NCBI GenBank assembly: GCA_964413055.1
Contig: CAYPRB010000001.1
Span: 186,001 to 250,000 of the forward strand
Direction: 5' to 3'
From: UBA3102 sp964413055
GTDB lineage: Bacteria > Bacillota > Desulfotomaculia > Desulfotomaculales > Pelotomaculaceae
Length of the DNA: 64,000 nt
The position numbers and the translations under genes were made by a program. The notes below the pieces were generated by a model that was given only the letters and a program-made list of their open reading frames with translations, made no database searches and had not been told where the DNA came from. This document shows, piece after piece, positions 16,773 through 25,986 of the stretch. Each line of letters opens with the position of its first letter. Positions within the stretch are counted from its first letter, which is position 1.

Positions 16773-17579
16773 TTATTCTTTAATTTTCTTTCTGACAAAA
16801 TAACCTTTGGGATCGATTGCTTCCCTGATCAGGCGAATTTCTTCCACCGTCGGCGGTTCAAATTCATATACGTCATTGGGAATAATCAATTCAAAACCAG
16901 TGGCATCTTGAACGCTTTTGACTGTTTCGCCGGGCAGAGTGGCAATCAGTTTCATGCGCTTGGTTTCATCATCAAAACCAAGGACGGCTTTGGTGGTAAT
17001 AACCCGGTGCGGTCCCTGGCCGGCAAGTCCGGCACGCCAGCGGGCGTTTGGCGATCCGTCCAGATAACCGGGGCTGGTGATGTAATTCAGTTTTTCGTTA
17101 AATCTTCTGGGTTCGTGTACCATGATAATAATCGTTTGCTCGCAGGAGCACGCCATATCACTGGCGCCCCCGCTGCCGGGCAGGCGGACTTTGGGTTTTT
17201 GGTAATTTCCCGGGAATTCTCCCATCATAGTGGAATTAAGGTTCCCGTAGGGATCTATTTCGGCTCCGCCGATAAAACCGATGTCGGCAAATCCTCTCTG
17301 GGTCAATTCAAATGCCGAGTTCAGGCCGAGGAGATAATTGGCTTTGAAGGTCGTCCGGGAATCACCGACCGAAAGGGGCAGGCCGCGGGAAAGACTGGGT
17401 CCTACGGCGCCGGCTTCAAATACCGGGACGATTCCGGGGCCGTGGGTTAACTGGGCCAGGGTAATGGCCACCATCGGCAGACCGGTACCGGCAAAAACCA
17501 CTTTATTATCCTCCAGGGTCCGGGACCCTGCAACCACGATCATTTCTTGAGCGGTAAAGTCTTCAGCATATTTAGTCAC
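16773..17579 (-). CDS. CoA-transferase subunit B (glutaconate CoA-transferase-like)
   Basis: The beta subunit of a family I CoA-transferase, 268 residues. The nucleotide/CoA fold is visible (VVFAGTGLPMVAITLAQLTH). The candidate catalytic glutamate is E55 in VFEAGAVGP. Further family segments are QRGFADIGFIGGAEIDPYGN and RLPGSGGASDMACSCEQ. Keeping the Glu argues for CoA transfer rather than the hydrolase-like IpdAB branch, which lacks it. The gene follows subunit A by 16 bases with GGAGGTGAG before the ATG. It is a clear homologue of the B subunit at 20409. The acid substrate is unknown. Confidence 0.9.
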   Translation of the reverse strand: MTKYAEDFTAQEMIVVAGSRTLEDNKVVFAGTGLPMVAITLAQLTHGPGIVPVFEAGAVGPSLSRGLPLSVGDSRTTFKANYLLGLNSAFELTQRGFADIGFIGGAEIDPYGNLNSTMMGEFPGNYQKPKVRLPGSGGASDMACSCEQTIIIMVHEPRRFNEKLNYITSPGYLDGSPNARWRAGLAGQGPHRVITTKAVLGFDDETKRMKLIATLPGETVKSVQDATGFELIIPNDVYEFEPPTVEEIRLIREAIDPKGYFVRKKIKE

Positions 17580-17595
17580 TTAACTCACCTCCCTG

Positions 17596-18606
17596 TTATT
17601 CCAATACCTTGAAGGCAGCTTCCAGAGTAGTAACGGGCTCAATCTTCTGGATGTATTGAAGCTGCTCAAACGGAATTTTGTCAATAAACTGGGCAAAATT
17701 TTCCACCCCGAAAACATAATCGTCATAGTACTGCTGTAGTTCGCCGGCATCGCCCTTGCGGAATTTTTCGCAGGCGGTGCGGAATTCCGGAATATGTTTT
17801 TCGTCGAAATAATGGATGCCGTGGCAGTTGCCGGGATAAGAGCCGAAGGGTACTTCGACGACGGCGTCTACCGAGAAGAAGGGAATGGTTACCCGGTTCG
17901 GGTATCTGGTCATATCGTCATGTTCAATCAGGCGGTCGCAGGTGACGATGGTGTGCGCTGAAGCCATAGATATTTCGGGACAGGTGTACAACGGTCCCTG
18001 AATCCGGCAGTTGCCGTAAATATCCGCTTCCTGGACGTGGATCAAGGCTACGTCCGGGTGGGAAGCCGGCAACAGCATGATTGGCCTTTCGGTGAATGGG
18101 CAGTCAATTACCTCGCATCTGCAGACTTTAACCGTGTCGCTGCCGAGAGGGCTGCGACACGGGATAAACGGCAAGCCCATTGCCCCGGCCTTGAAGCGGG
18201 CGGACATATTGTAGTTGCTCCAGTCTTCGATTTCCAACTTGTTTCTTTCCGCCAGATAGCGGAAAAGCGGAGAAATACCGAATGCTTCGTGTGCCCAGTA
18301 AGCAAGTTCCAGGCGTTTAATACTGTTTTTACTTTCGTCCAGAACCATGGCTCCGGCCAAAAATTCAACTCCCAGACCAGCGGATTGGAAGGAAAGGGTT
18401 AAATCTTTTCTTCCCTGCCGGGCAATTTCAAAAGCAATTGCCACTGGCTGCCGGCCGTTGACAAACCCTCCGATGCCAATGTTATCCCCGTTTTTAACGT
18501 ACTTTTGCACTGCATCTTTCAAGCTCATACGCTTGTCTCTTTTTGATTTGTCCTTGTTGGCCAGGAATTGCCTGGCTTCGTCGGGCGATAAGCCTGTCCA
18601 GTACAT
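17596..18606 (-). CDS. CoA-transferase subunit A (glutaconate CoA-transferase-like)
   Basis: The alpha subunit of the leftward CoA-transferase pair, 336 residues. The ATG at 18606 is preferred because AAGGGGGAAAG lies about 8 bases upstream; an upstream in-frame start at 18642 has no such site. Family features include SLKDAVQKYVKNGDNIGIGG, then FVNGRQPVAIAFEIARQG and LPASHPDVALIHVQEADIYG. It is homologous along its whole length to the A subunit at 19253, whose start and direction are mirrored across the shared control region. It forms a two-gene operon with the B subunit and ends at the hairpin at 16680. Confidence 0.9.
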   Translation of the reverse strand: MYWTGLSPDEARQFLANKDKSKRDKRMSLKDAVQKYVKNGDNIGIGGFVNGRQPVAIAFEIARQGRKDLTLSFQSAGLGVEFLAGAMVLDESKNSIKRLELAYWAHEAFGISPLFRYLAERNKLEIEDWSNYNMSARFKAGAMGLPFIPCRSPLGSDTVKVCRCEVIDCPFTERPIMLLPASHPDVALIHVQEADIYGNCRIQGPLYTCPEISMASAHTIVTCDRLIEHDDMTRYPNRVTIPFFSVDAVVEVPFGSYPGNCHGIHYFDEKHIPEFRTACEKFRKGDAGELQQYYDDYVFGVENFAQFIDKIPFEQLQYIQKIEPVTTLEAAFKVLE

Positions 18607-19252
18607 CGTAATTACTTTCCCCCTTGGTTTCTTAAAGTCCAAACTTTTTCTGGTATATTGTCCGGACTTCTCTCCTGTCGACTAAGCAGGAGCTGCCTTC
18701 ACAAAATTACCATATCAGATGGTCTTGCAAAAGCAGCGGAAACCTTTCTTTCTTCGATAGATTTTGTCTAAAACTTTAAAAATATTAACCCCCTTACAAA
18801 GAAATTTTATTTATTCCATAAAACACATACTATTGTCAATAAGAACAGTATTTATCTGTATCATAGGACTAGTACTTTCGATCCATTTTAAAAATTATGA
18901 GTATTTGCAAGATTGAGAAATTAGCAGAAATAATGAACTTTCTTACTATTATGAATATTTAATGCGAAATTAACGCGGCTAGCATTGTCTGTAAGTTCAG
19001 GTATATGTTTGTATTTAAGTACTAGTACAGCTGATATATTGAAAATATTGAAAATAATCTATAAAATTAAGAAAAGTTAAACATTTTTTTAATTTTAAGA
19101 TGATATATATTCCACGGTCGCATTTTTTAAATTTCAAGTAAGTTTTCATACTGCGTTAGTAAAGCCCGGGGGGTGATAAAAGCCGGAATTTAGCGCCAGG
19201 GTAACCGTCAACAGGGTTATAAAACCAAAAGTTTTTTAAGGGAGGTATAAGC
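18607..19252. promoter_or_regulatory. AT-rich divergent control region with paired GTACTAGTAC-like palindromes
   Basis: About 645 bases with no gene, separating two divergently transcribed homologous CoA-transferase operons. ACTAGTACTT (18868-18877) and its exact inverse AAGTACTAGT (19017-19026) lie 139 bases apart. The second is part of the perfect 10-base palindrome GTACTAGTAC (19019-19028) and the first differs from it by one base. They look like operator sites for a dimeric regulator placed for the two promoters. The rest is markedly AT-rich. No regulator gene adjoins. Confidence 0.55.
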
Positions 19253-20314
19253 ATGATCAATTCAGTAAGTTCCAAAATAAAAAATGTTTCCAACCTGCAG
19301 TACGAAGAAAAAAAATTTGAGTATTGGGGCCCTACTTCTAAAGAAGCAAGAAAGATAATGGTCGAAAAGTCTCACGCGCTTTTAGATAAGAGAACTTCTT
19401 TAAAAGAAGCCGTGAGTAAGCATATTAAGGACGGAATTAATATTGGTATTGGAGGTTTTGTTAATACCAGAGTTCCGGTGGCCAGCATTCATGAAATAAT
19501 CAGACAGGGCGCCAGGGACCTGACCCTGTCTTTCCAGTCAAATTCAATCTGTCCCGAACTGCTGGTCGGAGCAATGATTATAGACCCCGACCGCGTATCG
19601 GTAAAACGGGTCGAATTGGCCTGGTGGGGTTATGAAATTATCGGCATTGCGCCCCTGCTGCGTTACCTGGCGACCAACGGGTTGATTGAAATAGACGATT
19701 ATACTAACTACGGTATGTCGGCCAGGTTTAAGGCCGGGGCCATGGGGATTCCCTTTATTCCGGTAAGAGACCACGGTGGCACGGACATGGAACTGGTCAA
19801 CCGGGGTAAAATGATCGAGTGCCCGTTCAGCGGTCAAAATACCTACCTGCTGCCCGCTTGCCATCCCGATGTCGGACTGGTGCACACTACCGCTGCGGAT
19901 ATGTACGGGAACGCGCGGATCTTCGGGGCGCATTGCACTTGTCCCGAAATAGCCGTGGCATCCACCTATACCATTATGACCGCGGATGCCATCATACCTT
20001 CAGAAAGCATTAGGGCTTATCCTAACCTGACCGAAATTCCCTATCCCGCTGTCGATACCTTGACCGAACAGCCGTACGGTGCTTTCCCTGGTGCCTCGTA
20101 CGGCAACTACTGGTTTGATATGGACCACCTCAAGATGTTCAGAAGTATCTGCGATGATTTCCGGAAAACTGGAAATAAAGAAAGCCTCAAAAAATACTAC
20201 GAAGAATACATTTTCAGCTGTGAAACTTACGATGATTTCCTGGAAAAAATCGGGTATAAAAAACTCAAGAAATTAAAAGAAATGGACGGTGGGCAGCCCA
20301 TCATTCTGGCATAG
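19253..20314 (+). CDS. CoA-transferase subunit A (second glutaconate CoA-transferase-like pair)
   Basis: The alpha subunit of the rightward pair, 353 residues. Its N-terminus is about 17 residues longer than that of its homologue at 17596-18606. Matching segments include SLKEAVSKHIKDGINIGIGG, then FVNTRVPVASIHEIIRQG and LPACHPDVGLVHTTAADMYG. The ATG at 19253 follows GGGAGGTATAAGC. It is presumably the heteromeric partner of the gene at 20409. The two pairs probably arose by duplication followed by inversion, or as separate acquisitions. Their substrates may differ. Confidence 0.9.
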   Translation: MINSVSSKIKNVSNLQYEEKKFEYWGPTSKEARKIMVEKSHALLDKRTSLKEAVSKHIKDGINIGIGGFVNTRVPVASIHEIIRQGARDLTLSFQSNSICPELLVGAMIIDPDRVSVKRVELAWWGYEIIGIAPLLRYLATNGLIEIDDYTNYGMSARFKAGAMGIPFIPVRDHGGTDMELVNRGKMIECPFSGQNTYLLPACHPDVGLVHTTAADMYGNARIFGAHCTCPEIAVASTYTIMTADAIIPSESIRAYPNLTEIPYPAVDTLTEQPYGAFPGASYGNYWFDMDHLKMFRSICDDFRKTGNKESLKKYYEEYIFSCETYDDFLEKIGYKKLKKLKEMDGGQPIILA

Positions 20315-20322
20315 ATGCTCAA

Positions 20323-20364
20323 AGCCGCACAGCCGGAAATAATAAAAATTGTGCCGGTGCGGCT
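20323..20364 (+). repeat. Intra-operon hairpin between CoA-transferase subunit genes
   Basis: AGCCGCAC (20323-20330) pairs with GTGCGGCT (20357-20364) around a 26-base loop that contains further CCGG pairings. There is no T-run after it, so it is more likely an mRNA-processing or stability element, or a weak attenuator, than a terminator. The equivalent gap in the leftward pair is only 16 bases and has no such element. Confidence 0.5.
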
Positions 20365-20408
20365 GCGTGTTAATCTAAAATGCATCTGAAAATAAGGAGG
20401 TTATAAGG

Positions 20409-21194
20409 ATGTCTGAATATACCCCGTTTGAAATGATTGCCTATACAGGTTCCAGAGTTCTTGAAGACGAAAAGATAGTTTTTGTCGGTACCGGTCTGCC
20501 GATTATTGCTGCGATGCACGCCCAGCTTACCCACGCGCCCAATCTTTACATGATTTATGAAGCCGGGTCGTTGGCGCCGGTATTGGAAATGGGCATGCCC
20601 CTGTCGGTCGGGGATACCAGGGCCGGCCGCAAGGCGTGTTATCTTAAAGGGTTGTGCGCGGTATTTGAATTGACCCAGAGAGGGTACGCCGACTATGCGT
20701 TTATCGGCGGTGCGCAAGTGGATATGTACGGCAATATTTGTTCCACGATTGAGGGGAATGATTACGCGAAACCGCGGGTAAGATTCCCGGGAAGCGGCGG
20801 CGCCGGAGCCATGGCCGCAAATTGCGAAAAGACCATCGCCATTATGGCCCTTGAAAAAAGAAGGTTCGTCAATAAGGTAGATTTTGTCACCAGTATCGGA
20901 TACGGCGACGGTTCCCCGGATTACCGGGAGAAAGCCGGGGTTTTGGGGTCCGGTCCCTACCGGATTATAACCAACCAGGCCCTGTTTGGTTTTGACGATG
21001 AAACCAGGAGGATGAAATTGTTGGAAGTAAAACCGGGAGTAACGCCGGAAGAGATTCAGGAACTGGTCAGTTTTGAATTGATTATTCCGCCTAACGTGAA
21101 AGAAATGGTTGAACCGAGCGATGACGATCTGCATCTGTTGAGAGACGTCATTGACGCGGAAGGATATTTCCTCAAGCGGGTAATCAAAAAATAA
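20409..21194 (+). CDS. CoA-transferase subunit B (second glutaconate CoA-transferase-like pair)
   Basis: The beta subunit of the rightward pair, 261 residues. The candidate catalytic residue is E51 in MIYEAGSLAP. Homologous segments to the leftward B subunit include PLSVGDTRAG, then QRGYADYAFIGGAQVDMYGN and RFPGSGGAGAMAANCEKT. The ATG at 20409 follows AAGGAGGTTATAAGG. It ends close to a strong bidirectional terminator that it shares with the convergent response-regulator gene. Confidence 0.9.
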   Translation: MSEYTPFEMIAYTGSRVLEDEKIVFVGTGLPIIAAMHAQLTHAPNLYMIYEAGSLAPVLEMGMPLSVGDTRAGRKACYLKGLCAVFELTQRGYADYAFIGGAQVDMYGNICSTIEGNDYAKPRVRFPGSGGAGAMAANCEKTIAIMALEKRRFVNKVDFVTSIGYGDGSPDYREKAGVLGSGPYRIITNQALFGFDDETRRMKLLEVKPGVTPEEIQELVSFELIIPPNVKEMVEPSDDDLHLLRDVIDAEGYFLKRVIKK

Positions 21195-21204
21195 AAAAGC
21201 AAAC

Positions 21205-21264
21205 TTACCCCCTACTCACCTGCGCCTTTACGAAGGCGCCTTTTTTTTGAGCCATAGGGGGTAA
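21205..21264. terminator. Bidirectional terminator with nested inverted repeats
   Basis: The inner stem GCGCCTT (21222-21228) / AAGGCGC (21233-21239) is followed by C and eight T's on the + strand. An outer perfect repeat, TTACCCCCTA (21205-21214) and TAGGGGGTAA (21255-21264), encloses it. It sits between the convergent CoA-transferase and response-regulator genes and could serve both. Confidence 0.85.
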
Positions 21265-21265
21265 T

Positions 21266-21949
21266 TTAGATGCCGCGGCTGTCCACCAGCTTTTCCTGGA
21301 TGGCAAGAACTGCGGCCTGGGTGCGGTCATTGACGTTTAACTTCATTAAAATACTGCTGACATGAGCCTTAACCGTGCGCAGGGTGATTTTTAACTTCAC
21401 CGCGATTTCCTTATTACTGTAACCGTTGACAATTAACTGCAGCACCTCTTTTTCACGCGAGGTCAAAATGGAATATTCCTTTTGAACCTGGCGGGGAGAG
21501 GTACCTTGAACCAAATTTACCAAAAGCTCGTTGGCAATGGTATTGTCAACGAAATAACGGCCTTCGGCTACACTTTCGACAATTTCGATTAACTGTTCCG
21601 GTGAACTGTCTTTTAAGACATAGGCGGAACATCCGTCACGGATGGCCTGAACTACTTTTTCGTAATCGTTATTAACGGTAAGGATAATGACATGCATATT
21701 GGGATAACTGGTTTTAATGATCCTTGCCGCGCGCACGCCGTCCAGTTTGGGCATGTTGGCATCCATCAGTACCATGGTCGGCTTTAACCTGGCTGCTGCT
21801 TCAATAGCTTCTTCACCATTGGTAGCCTCTCCGACCACGGAGATATCGTGTAATTCAAATAACATTTTCAAGCTGCGTCGTACCAAAGGGTCGTCATCAA
21901 CCAGTAATAATTTAATTTCGTTGATTAAAAACTCGTTAATTTTGCTCAC
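21266..21949 (-). CDS. NarL/LuxR-type response regulator
   Basis: A two-component response regulator of about 227 residues. The receiver domain (about 12-130) has LLLVDDDPLVRRSL, a phospho-acceptor Asp near residue 61 in MVLMDANMPKLDG, and YVLKDSSPEQL. The C-terminal LuxR helix-turn-helix has LTSREKEVLQLIVNGYSNKE and RTVKAHVSSILMKLNV. The GTG at 21949 overlaps the end of the kinase gene, so the pair is translationally coupled. A longer in-frame start inside the kinase gene is rejected. The target genes are unknown. Confidence 0.92.
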   Translation of the reverse strand: MSKINEFLINEIKLLLVDDDPLVRRSLKMLFELHDISVVGEATNGEEAIEAAARLKPTMVLMDANMPKLDGVRAARIIKTSYPNMHVIILTVNNDYEKVVQAIRDGCSAYVLKDSSPEQLIEIVESVAEGRYFVDNTIANELLVNLVQGTSPRQVQKEYSILTSREKEVLQLIVNGYSNKEIAVKLKITLRTVKAHVSSILMKLNVNDRTQAAVLAIQEKLVDSRGI

Positions 21950-23231
21950 CTCGCTGTTCCGGGTTATATACCGGCAGGGAAATAATGAATTTAGTGCCCC
22001 AGCCGGGTTCGCTTTCAACTTGAATCATACCGCGGTGGGCCTCAATGTTTTTTTTGGCAATGACCAGTCCCAGGCCGGTGCCGCTTTGCTTGGTCGTAAA
22101 AAAAGGTTCAAATATTTTTTGTTGAATTTCGGGTGAAATACCGCTGCCCCAGTCTTCTACGGTAATAATCACCTGATCAAAAGAGTGGTTGGTGGAAATC
22201 CGGACCGTACCGCTGGTTTCATTGGCATAGACAGCATTGGTAATCAAATTTCTGAAAACTTCGGTCAGTTTTTCAGCATCGGCGGTGATCGGCGGAATTG
22301 GTTTGTTGAGCGAGGTTTCAATAATCAAGCCTTTACCGTAGCGTTCACGGCATTCGCCGGCCAGATTTTTCAGCAGTGCATTCAAATTAACCTCTTCCAG
22401 TTGCAGTTGGGTATCAATGGAAAAATGCAGCAGGTCTTCCATGGTACGGCTGACCCGGTCCACCGCTTCTTTAACTATGGTTAGATCCTGCTTGATATCC
22501 ATTTTCCAGGCAGATTTTTTTTCAATCGAATAAAGGGAAAGCCTGATGGAAGTGAGCGGATTCTTAACTTCATGAGCAATTATAGCCGCTGCCCTGCCCA
22601 GGGCGGCCAGTCTTTCGGCCTGTTTGATTTTTTGTTCTAAAGCGTTGATAATATGTTCCTTTTCTCTCAAATCCTTTTCATAGGTAAGCGCGTTTTTTAC
22701 GGCGATGCCAATTTGGTTTGCTACCAGTTCCAGCATGCGCAGGTCTTTGTCACTAAAATCGCAGCGGCTTTCCGGGCGGGCGATGTGGACCGTGCCGATA
22801 AAATTTCCGCCTAAAACTATGGGAGCGCCGAGATTGTAGTACATGCCGTCTCGCCTGAGCGAGTGAAAATATTGCGAATGCTTAATATCCTCCGCTTGAA
22901 ATACATCGGTGGACCGCCAGCCTTTTTGGGTTTTCATTTGTTTGATAAAAAGATAATCATGGGAGATATTTTCTTTTAAAAGTTTTATTAACCGTTCGTT
23001 TAGTCCAATATTGGAGTGCAGGGTAACTTTAGCGTTTTTTTCATGATAGAAAAAAATGCCGCTTTTGGTATGCGGTATAAGCCTGGGAAGATAGGCATGA
23101 ACGGATTGTAGAATTTCATCCAGATCGTTATTGGAAGTGACGATGGCGTTGATGTTTTGAAGTATTTCAAGCTCGTCCAACGAAAGGTCTTTTTTCAAGC
23201 GTACCATGCCACCGGTTTTGGTGACTGACAT
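21936..23231 (-). CDS. GAF-domain sensor histidine kinase
   Basis: The cognate kinase of the NarL-type regulator, 431 residues. The ATG at 23231 has AAAGGAGAATATTC before it; an upstream in-frame start is rejected. A GAF-like sensor domain (about 25-185) contains YYNLGAPIVLGGNFIGTVHI. The dimerisation/phospho-acceptor helix has IIAHEVKNPLTSIRLSL (His near 220). The HATPase domain has EVFRNLITNAVYAN, ITVEDWGSGIS and GTGLGLVIAKKNIEAH. No membrane segments are seen, so it is a cytosolic sensor. It lies downstream of the phosphate-transport pair, with a gap of about 130 bases. Confidence 0.93.
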   Translation of the reverse strand: MSVTKTGGMVRLKKDLSLDELEILQNINAIVTSNNDLDEILQSVHAYLPRLIPHTKSGIFFYHEKNAKVTLHSNIGLNERLIKLLKENISHDYLFIKQMKTQKGWRSTDVFQAEDIKHSQYFHSLRRDGMYYNLGAPIVLGGNFIGTVHIARPESRCDFSDKDLRMLELVANQIGIAVKNALTYEKDLREKEHIINALEQKIKQAERLAALGRAAAIIAHEVKNPLTSIRLSLYSIEKKSAWKMDIKQDLTIVKEAVDRVSRTMEDLLHFSIDTQLQLEEVNLNALLKNLAGECRERYGKGLIIETSLNKPIPPITADAEKLTEVFRNLITNAVYANETSGTVRISTNHSFDQVIITVEDWGSGISPEIQQKIFEPFFTTKQSGTGLGLVIAKKNIEAHRGMIQVESEPGWGTKFIISLPVYNPEQRGEQN

Positions 23232-23364
23232 GAATATTCTCCTTTCGCTACTTATTGGCCGGTGCAATAGAATTATACCACGGTTTTTATTAATATTATA
23301 GCAGGATTAAATTTAAAATTCACACAATTCATCGTGATTTTATTTTATTATCAAAAACAAGTTT

Positions 23365-24366
23365 TTAGATAAAAATTGAGATCATTAAAAAAATTACTGC
23401 TGCAAATATAGAAGTCACCGGCAGCGTAATCAGCCAGGCGGTAACCATTCTTTGAGCGGTTTCCCATTTAACGGAAGAGACGCGTTTGGAAGTGCCTACC
23501 CCCATAATGGATGATGAAATTACGTGGGTGGTGCTGACGGGTAATTTCAGCAGGGTGGCCATTATGATTACCAGGGCGGAGCCGAAGTCCGCCGAAAAAC
23601 CGTTGGCGGGTTCCAGTTTAATGATCCTGGTGCCGACGGTCTTGATAATTTTCCAGCCGCCCATTGAAGTGCCCAGGGCCATGGCGACGGCGCAGGAGAG
23701 TTTTACCCAAAAAGGTACTACCAAATTGGTCTGGAACCCTCCCGCTATCAGGGCGAAAGTAATTATGCCCATGGATTTTTGCGCGTCGTTGGTACCGTGG
23801 CTGAATGCCTGTCCGGCGGCGGTGAATATTTGCAGGGTGCGGAACCGGCGGTTCAGTTTGGCCGGGTGACCGTTTCTGAATATGAGTTTGACCAGGGTCA
23901 TGATCGTATATCCCGCGGCGAAGGCCAGCAGTGGTGAAATAATCAAAGCTTTCAGTATGGAAACAAAACCGTGAAAATTAACTTCTCCTATGCCGGCAGA
24001 AGCTATGACCGCCCCGGTGAGGGAACCGATCAGGGCGTGGGAGGAACTGCTGGGAATGCCGCAGTACCAGGTAATCAGGTTCCAGGTGATCGCGGCAATC
24101 AAGGCGGCGGTGACGATGAACATGCCGTACTCCAGGTGGAGCGGATCGGCAATTTTGCCGCCGATGGTTTGGGCCACCCCGGTGAAGGCCAGGGCGCCCA
24201 TAAGGTTCATGAAGGACGCGAGAATGATGGCCACCCGGGGCGGTAAGGCTTTGGTGGAAATGGAGGTGGCTATGGAGTTGGCCGTGTCGTGAAAACCGTT
24301 GATAAAGTCAAAAATGAGTGCCAGAATAACAACAGCGATAATAAGCAGTAATGTTGGGTCGTACAT
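23365..24366 (-). CDS. Pit-family inorganic phosphate transporter
   Basis: A low-affinity, cation-coupled phosphate permease, 333 residues with about ten membrane segments. Both Pit signature repeats are present: FDFINGFHDTANSIATSIST near residue 20 and FSHGTNDAQKSMGIITFAL near 195. The gene follows the PhoU-like gene by 14 bases, a common arrangement in which the partner modulates the permease. The ATG has AAGGAGAAAATGC upstream. Confidence 0.94.
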   Translation of the reverse strand: MYDPTLLLIIAVVILALIFDFINGFHDTANSIATSISTKALPPRVAIILASFMNLMGALAFTGVAQTIGGKIADPLHLEYGMFIVTAALIAAITWNLITWYCGIPSSSSHALIGSLTGAVIASAGIGEVNFHGFVSILKALIISPLLAFAAGYTIMTLVKLIFRNGHPAKLNRRFRTLQIFTAAGQAFSHGTNDAQKSMGIITFALIAGGFQTNLVVPFWVKLSCAVAMALGTSMGGWKIIKTVGTRIIKLEPANGFSADFGSALVIIMATLLKLPVSTTHVISSSIMGVGTSKRVSSVKWETAQRMVTAWLITLPVTSIFAAVIFLMISIFI

Positions 24367-24380
24367 ATAGCATTTTCTCC

Positions 24381-24995
24381 TTAGGAGCTGCGCATAATAA
24401 TACCTTCTAAAATATTAGCCACATCTTCACAGGCATCTGAAACGGATTCCATCATGTTGTAAATTTCTTTTCTTTTGATAATTTCAACCGGGTCGGTGCA
24501 GGTGGAAAAGAGGGTTTTTAAACTGTCTCGCAGCAGGTCGTCGCCTACATTCTCCAGGTCGTTGATTTTATACGTATGCTTTGGTACTTCGGTCAGCCTT
24601 TTTTCTACCAGGTCATCAATAGCGTAAATTATTTCCTGGGTGGACATTTCAATGTTCTTGGCAAAAAGCTTCATGTATTCATCCGGTTCGTAAAGGTTGA
24701 AAAGATCAAAGTTCCAGGCACAGGCTTCTATCATGTCGAGGACATCGTCCAGTTTAATGGTGAGGTTTAAAATGTCTTCCCGGTCCAGCTGGGTAATAAA
24801 GGTCCGGTTTAAATTAAAAATAACCTCGTGGGTATATTGGTCGCCCATGGTTTCAATGGTCTTGATTTGCTGGGCAAATTCCTCCGAATTTTTCAAGTTG
24901 TTAATTTCTTTGCGAAAAACCTCAGAAGCTAAATGTATATTCTTGGAAATTATCACAAAGTACTCAAAAAAGATGTCCTTTTTTTTACGAAACAT
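24381..24995 (-). CDS. DUF47/PhoU-like protein
   Basis: An all-helical PhoU-like protein of 204 residues, first in a two-gene unit with the Pit transporter. Features include a helical start (FFEYFVIISKNIHLASEVFR), an acidic metal-binding-type segment TIETMGDQYTHEVI and the later repeat NDLENVGDDLLRDSLKTLF, which is the internal PhoU duplication. Such proteins regulate Pit carriers. No Pho box was identified upstream. Confidence 0.92.
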   Translation of the reverse strand: MFRKKKDIFFEYFVIISKNIHLASEVFRKEINNLKNSEEFAQQIKTIETMGDQYTHEVIFNLNRTFITQLDREDILNLTIKLDDVLDMIEACAWNFDLFNLYEPDEYMKLFAKNIEMSTQEIIYAIDDLVEKRLTEVPKHTYKINDLENVGDDLLRDSLKTLFSTCTDPVEIIKRKEIYNMMESVSDACEDVANILEGIIMRSS

Positions 24996-25093
24996 AATTT
25001 TCTCACTCCATGACGAATTTTCTCTGGTATCTTAACATACCTTTTACGGCGGTTTGTTAAAATCAAGTTAAATTTTGATAAAAAAACAAGGAA

Positions 25094-25113
25094 GCACCCT
25101 CCGTTGAGAGTGC
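25094..25113 (-). terminator. Terminator after the 108-aa protein gene
   Basis: GCACTCTC/GAGGGTGC on the - strand forms a stem with one mismatch, followed by TTCCTTGTTTTTTT. It lies just after the stop at 25121. Confidence 0.65.
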
Positions 25114-25120
25114 GCGGTGG

Positions 25121-25447
25121 TTAAAGGTTGATGACACAGTTTTTCTGGGGGTCTTTTTTGAATTTGCCTTCTTCGACTAACTCTTCGGCAATGAAGATAA
25201 AAGTAATGAAATCTTTAATACCGGCCATTTCCATCGCCCGGTCCATATCTTCGGCGCTACCGAGTTTTTTTACCGCCTCGTACAGGGCAATTTTTTTCAC
25301 GTTGATAAATTTTTCGGTGTCGTGCTGGTATTTTTCCGTCCGGTAAATTTTGTCGTGGTCCCTTTTGAAATACCCGAGCTTGATCAGGTCCTCAATTTCC
25401 TCTTCTTCTCCGGCAAACAAAAGGCGTTTGAAAAGATACTCATCCAT
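25121..25447 (-). CDS. Unrecognised 108-residue protein
   Basis: A charged, mainly helical soluble protein, beginning MDEYLFKRLLFAGEEEEIED with an AAGGAGG-type site upstream and ending at its own terminator. The middle (KYQHDTEKFINVKKIALYEA) resembles no family I can name. It lies between the PhoU-like and MgtC genes on the same strand, but a terminator separates it from the former. Its strong ribosome binding site and terminator support a real gene. Confidence 0.7.
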   Translation of the reverse strand: MDEYLFKRLLFAGEEEEIEDLIKLGYFKRDHDKIYRTEKYQHDTEKFINVKKIALYEAVKKLGSAEDMDRAMEMAGIKDFITFIFIAEELVEEGKFKKDPQKNCVINL

Positions 25448-25515
25448 ACGGCGTCAGGCCTCCTTTTTACTGCCTTTCGGTAAAAAAATAAATTATCCTT
25501 TAAAAAACTCAGCGG

Positions 25516-25986
25516 TTACTCTTGATCGGACAGTTCATCTTCTTCATAATAGCCAAACCTCTTCAGCACAGAACTCAGTCTTAAGGCAATAAACCCCATT
25601 GCCGCCGCCGCCAAAACGGTAAAATACATACCGGCGCCGATACCGGTACCCAGGCCGGCGGTCAGCCATACGCTGGCGGCAGTGGTCAGGCCGCTGACCT
25701 TGTTTTCATCTTTGAAGATTAACCCGGCTCCGATGAAGCCCACTCCGACCACGATTTGCGCGGCGATCCGGGCCGGATCCATATTGGTCCGGTAATAAGG
25801 GGGACCGCTGAATTCCAAAAAGCCGTAAGTGCTGATAATGGTGAACAGGGCGGCGCCCAGTCCCACCAGGGCGTGGGTTCTTAAGCCGGCGGGTTTGTGC
25901 ATGAATTTTCTTTCCGTTCCGATCAGGGCGCCTACTATTAAGGCCAGGAACAGCCGGAGTACTATTTCCTGATGGGTAATAGGCAT
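25516..25986 (-). CDS. MgtC/SapB family membrane protein
   Basis: A membrane protein of 156 residues with the MgtC N-terminal signature GALIGTERKFMHKPAGLRTH followed by ALVGLGAALFTIIS, and four to five membrane segments. It lacks the C-terminal ACT-like domain of Salmonella MgtC, as in many SapB-type proteins. MgtC proteins are linked to Mg2+ limitation and inhibition of F-type ATPase in some bacteria. The role here is unknown. Confidence 0.9.
   Translation of the reverse strand: MPITHQEIVLRLFLALIVGALIGTERKFMHKPAGLRTHALVGLGAALFTIISTYGFLEFSGPPYYRTNMDPARIAAQIVVGVGFIGAGLIFKDENKVSGLTTAASVWLTAGLGTGIGAGMYFTVLAAAAMGFIALRLSSVLKRFGYYEEDELSDQE

Noticed and set aside
20370..21134. 254-codon - strand frame opposite CoA-transferase subunit B
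   Set aside because: It is a mirror frame of a conserved enzyme gene; its translation is rich in His/Arg/Phe with no family features.
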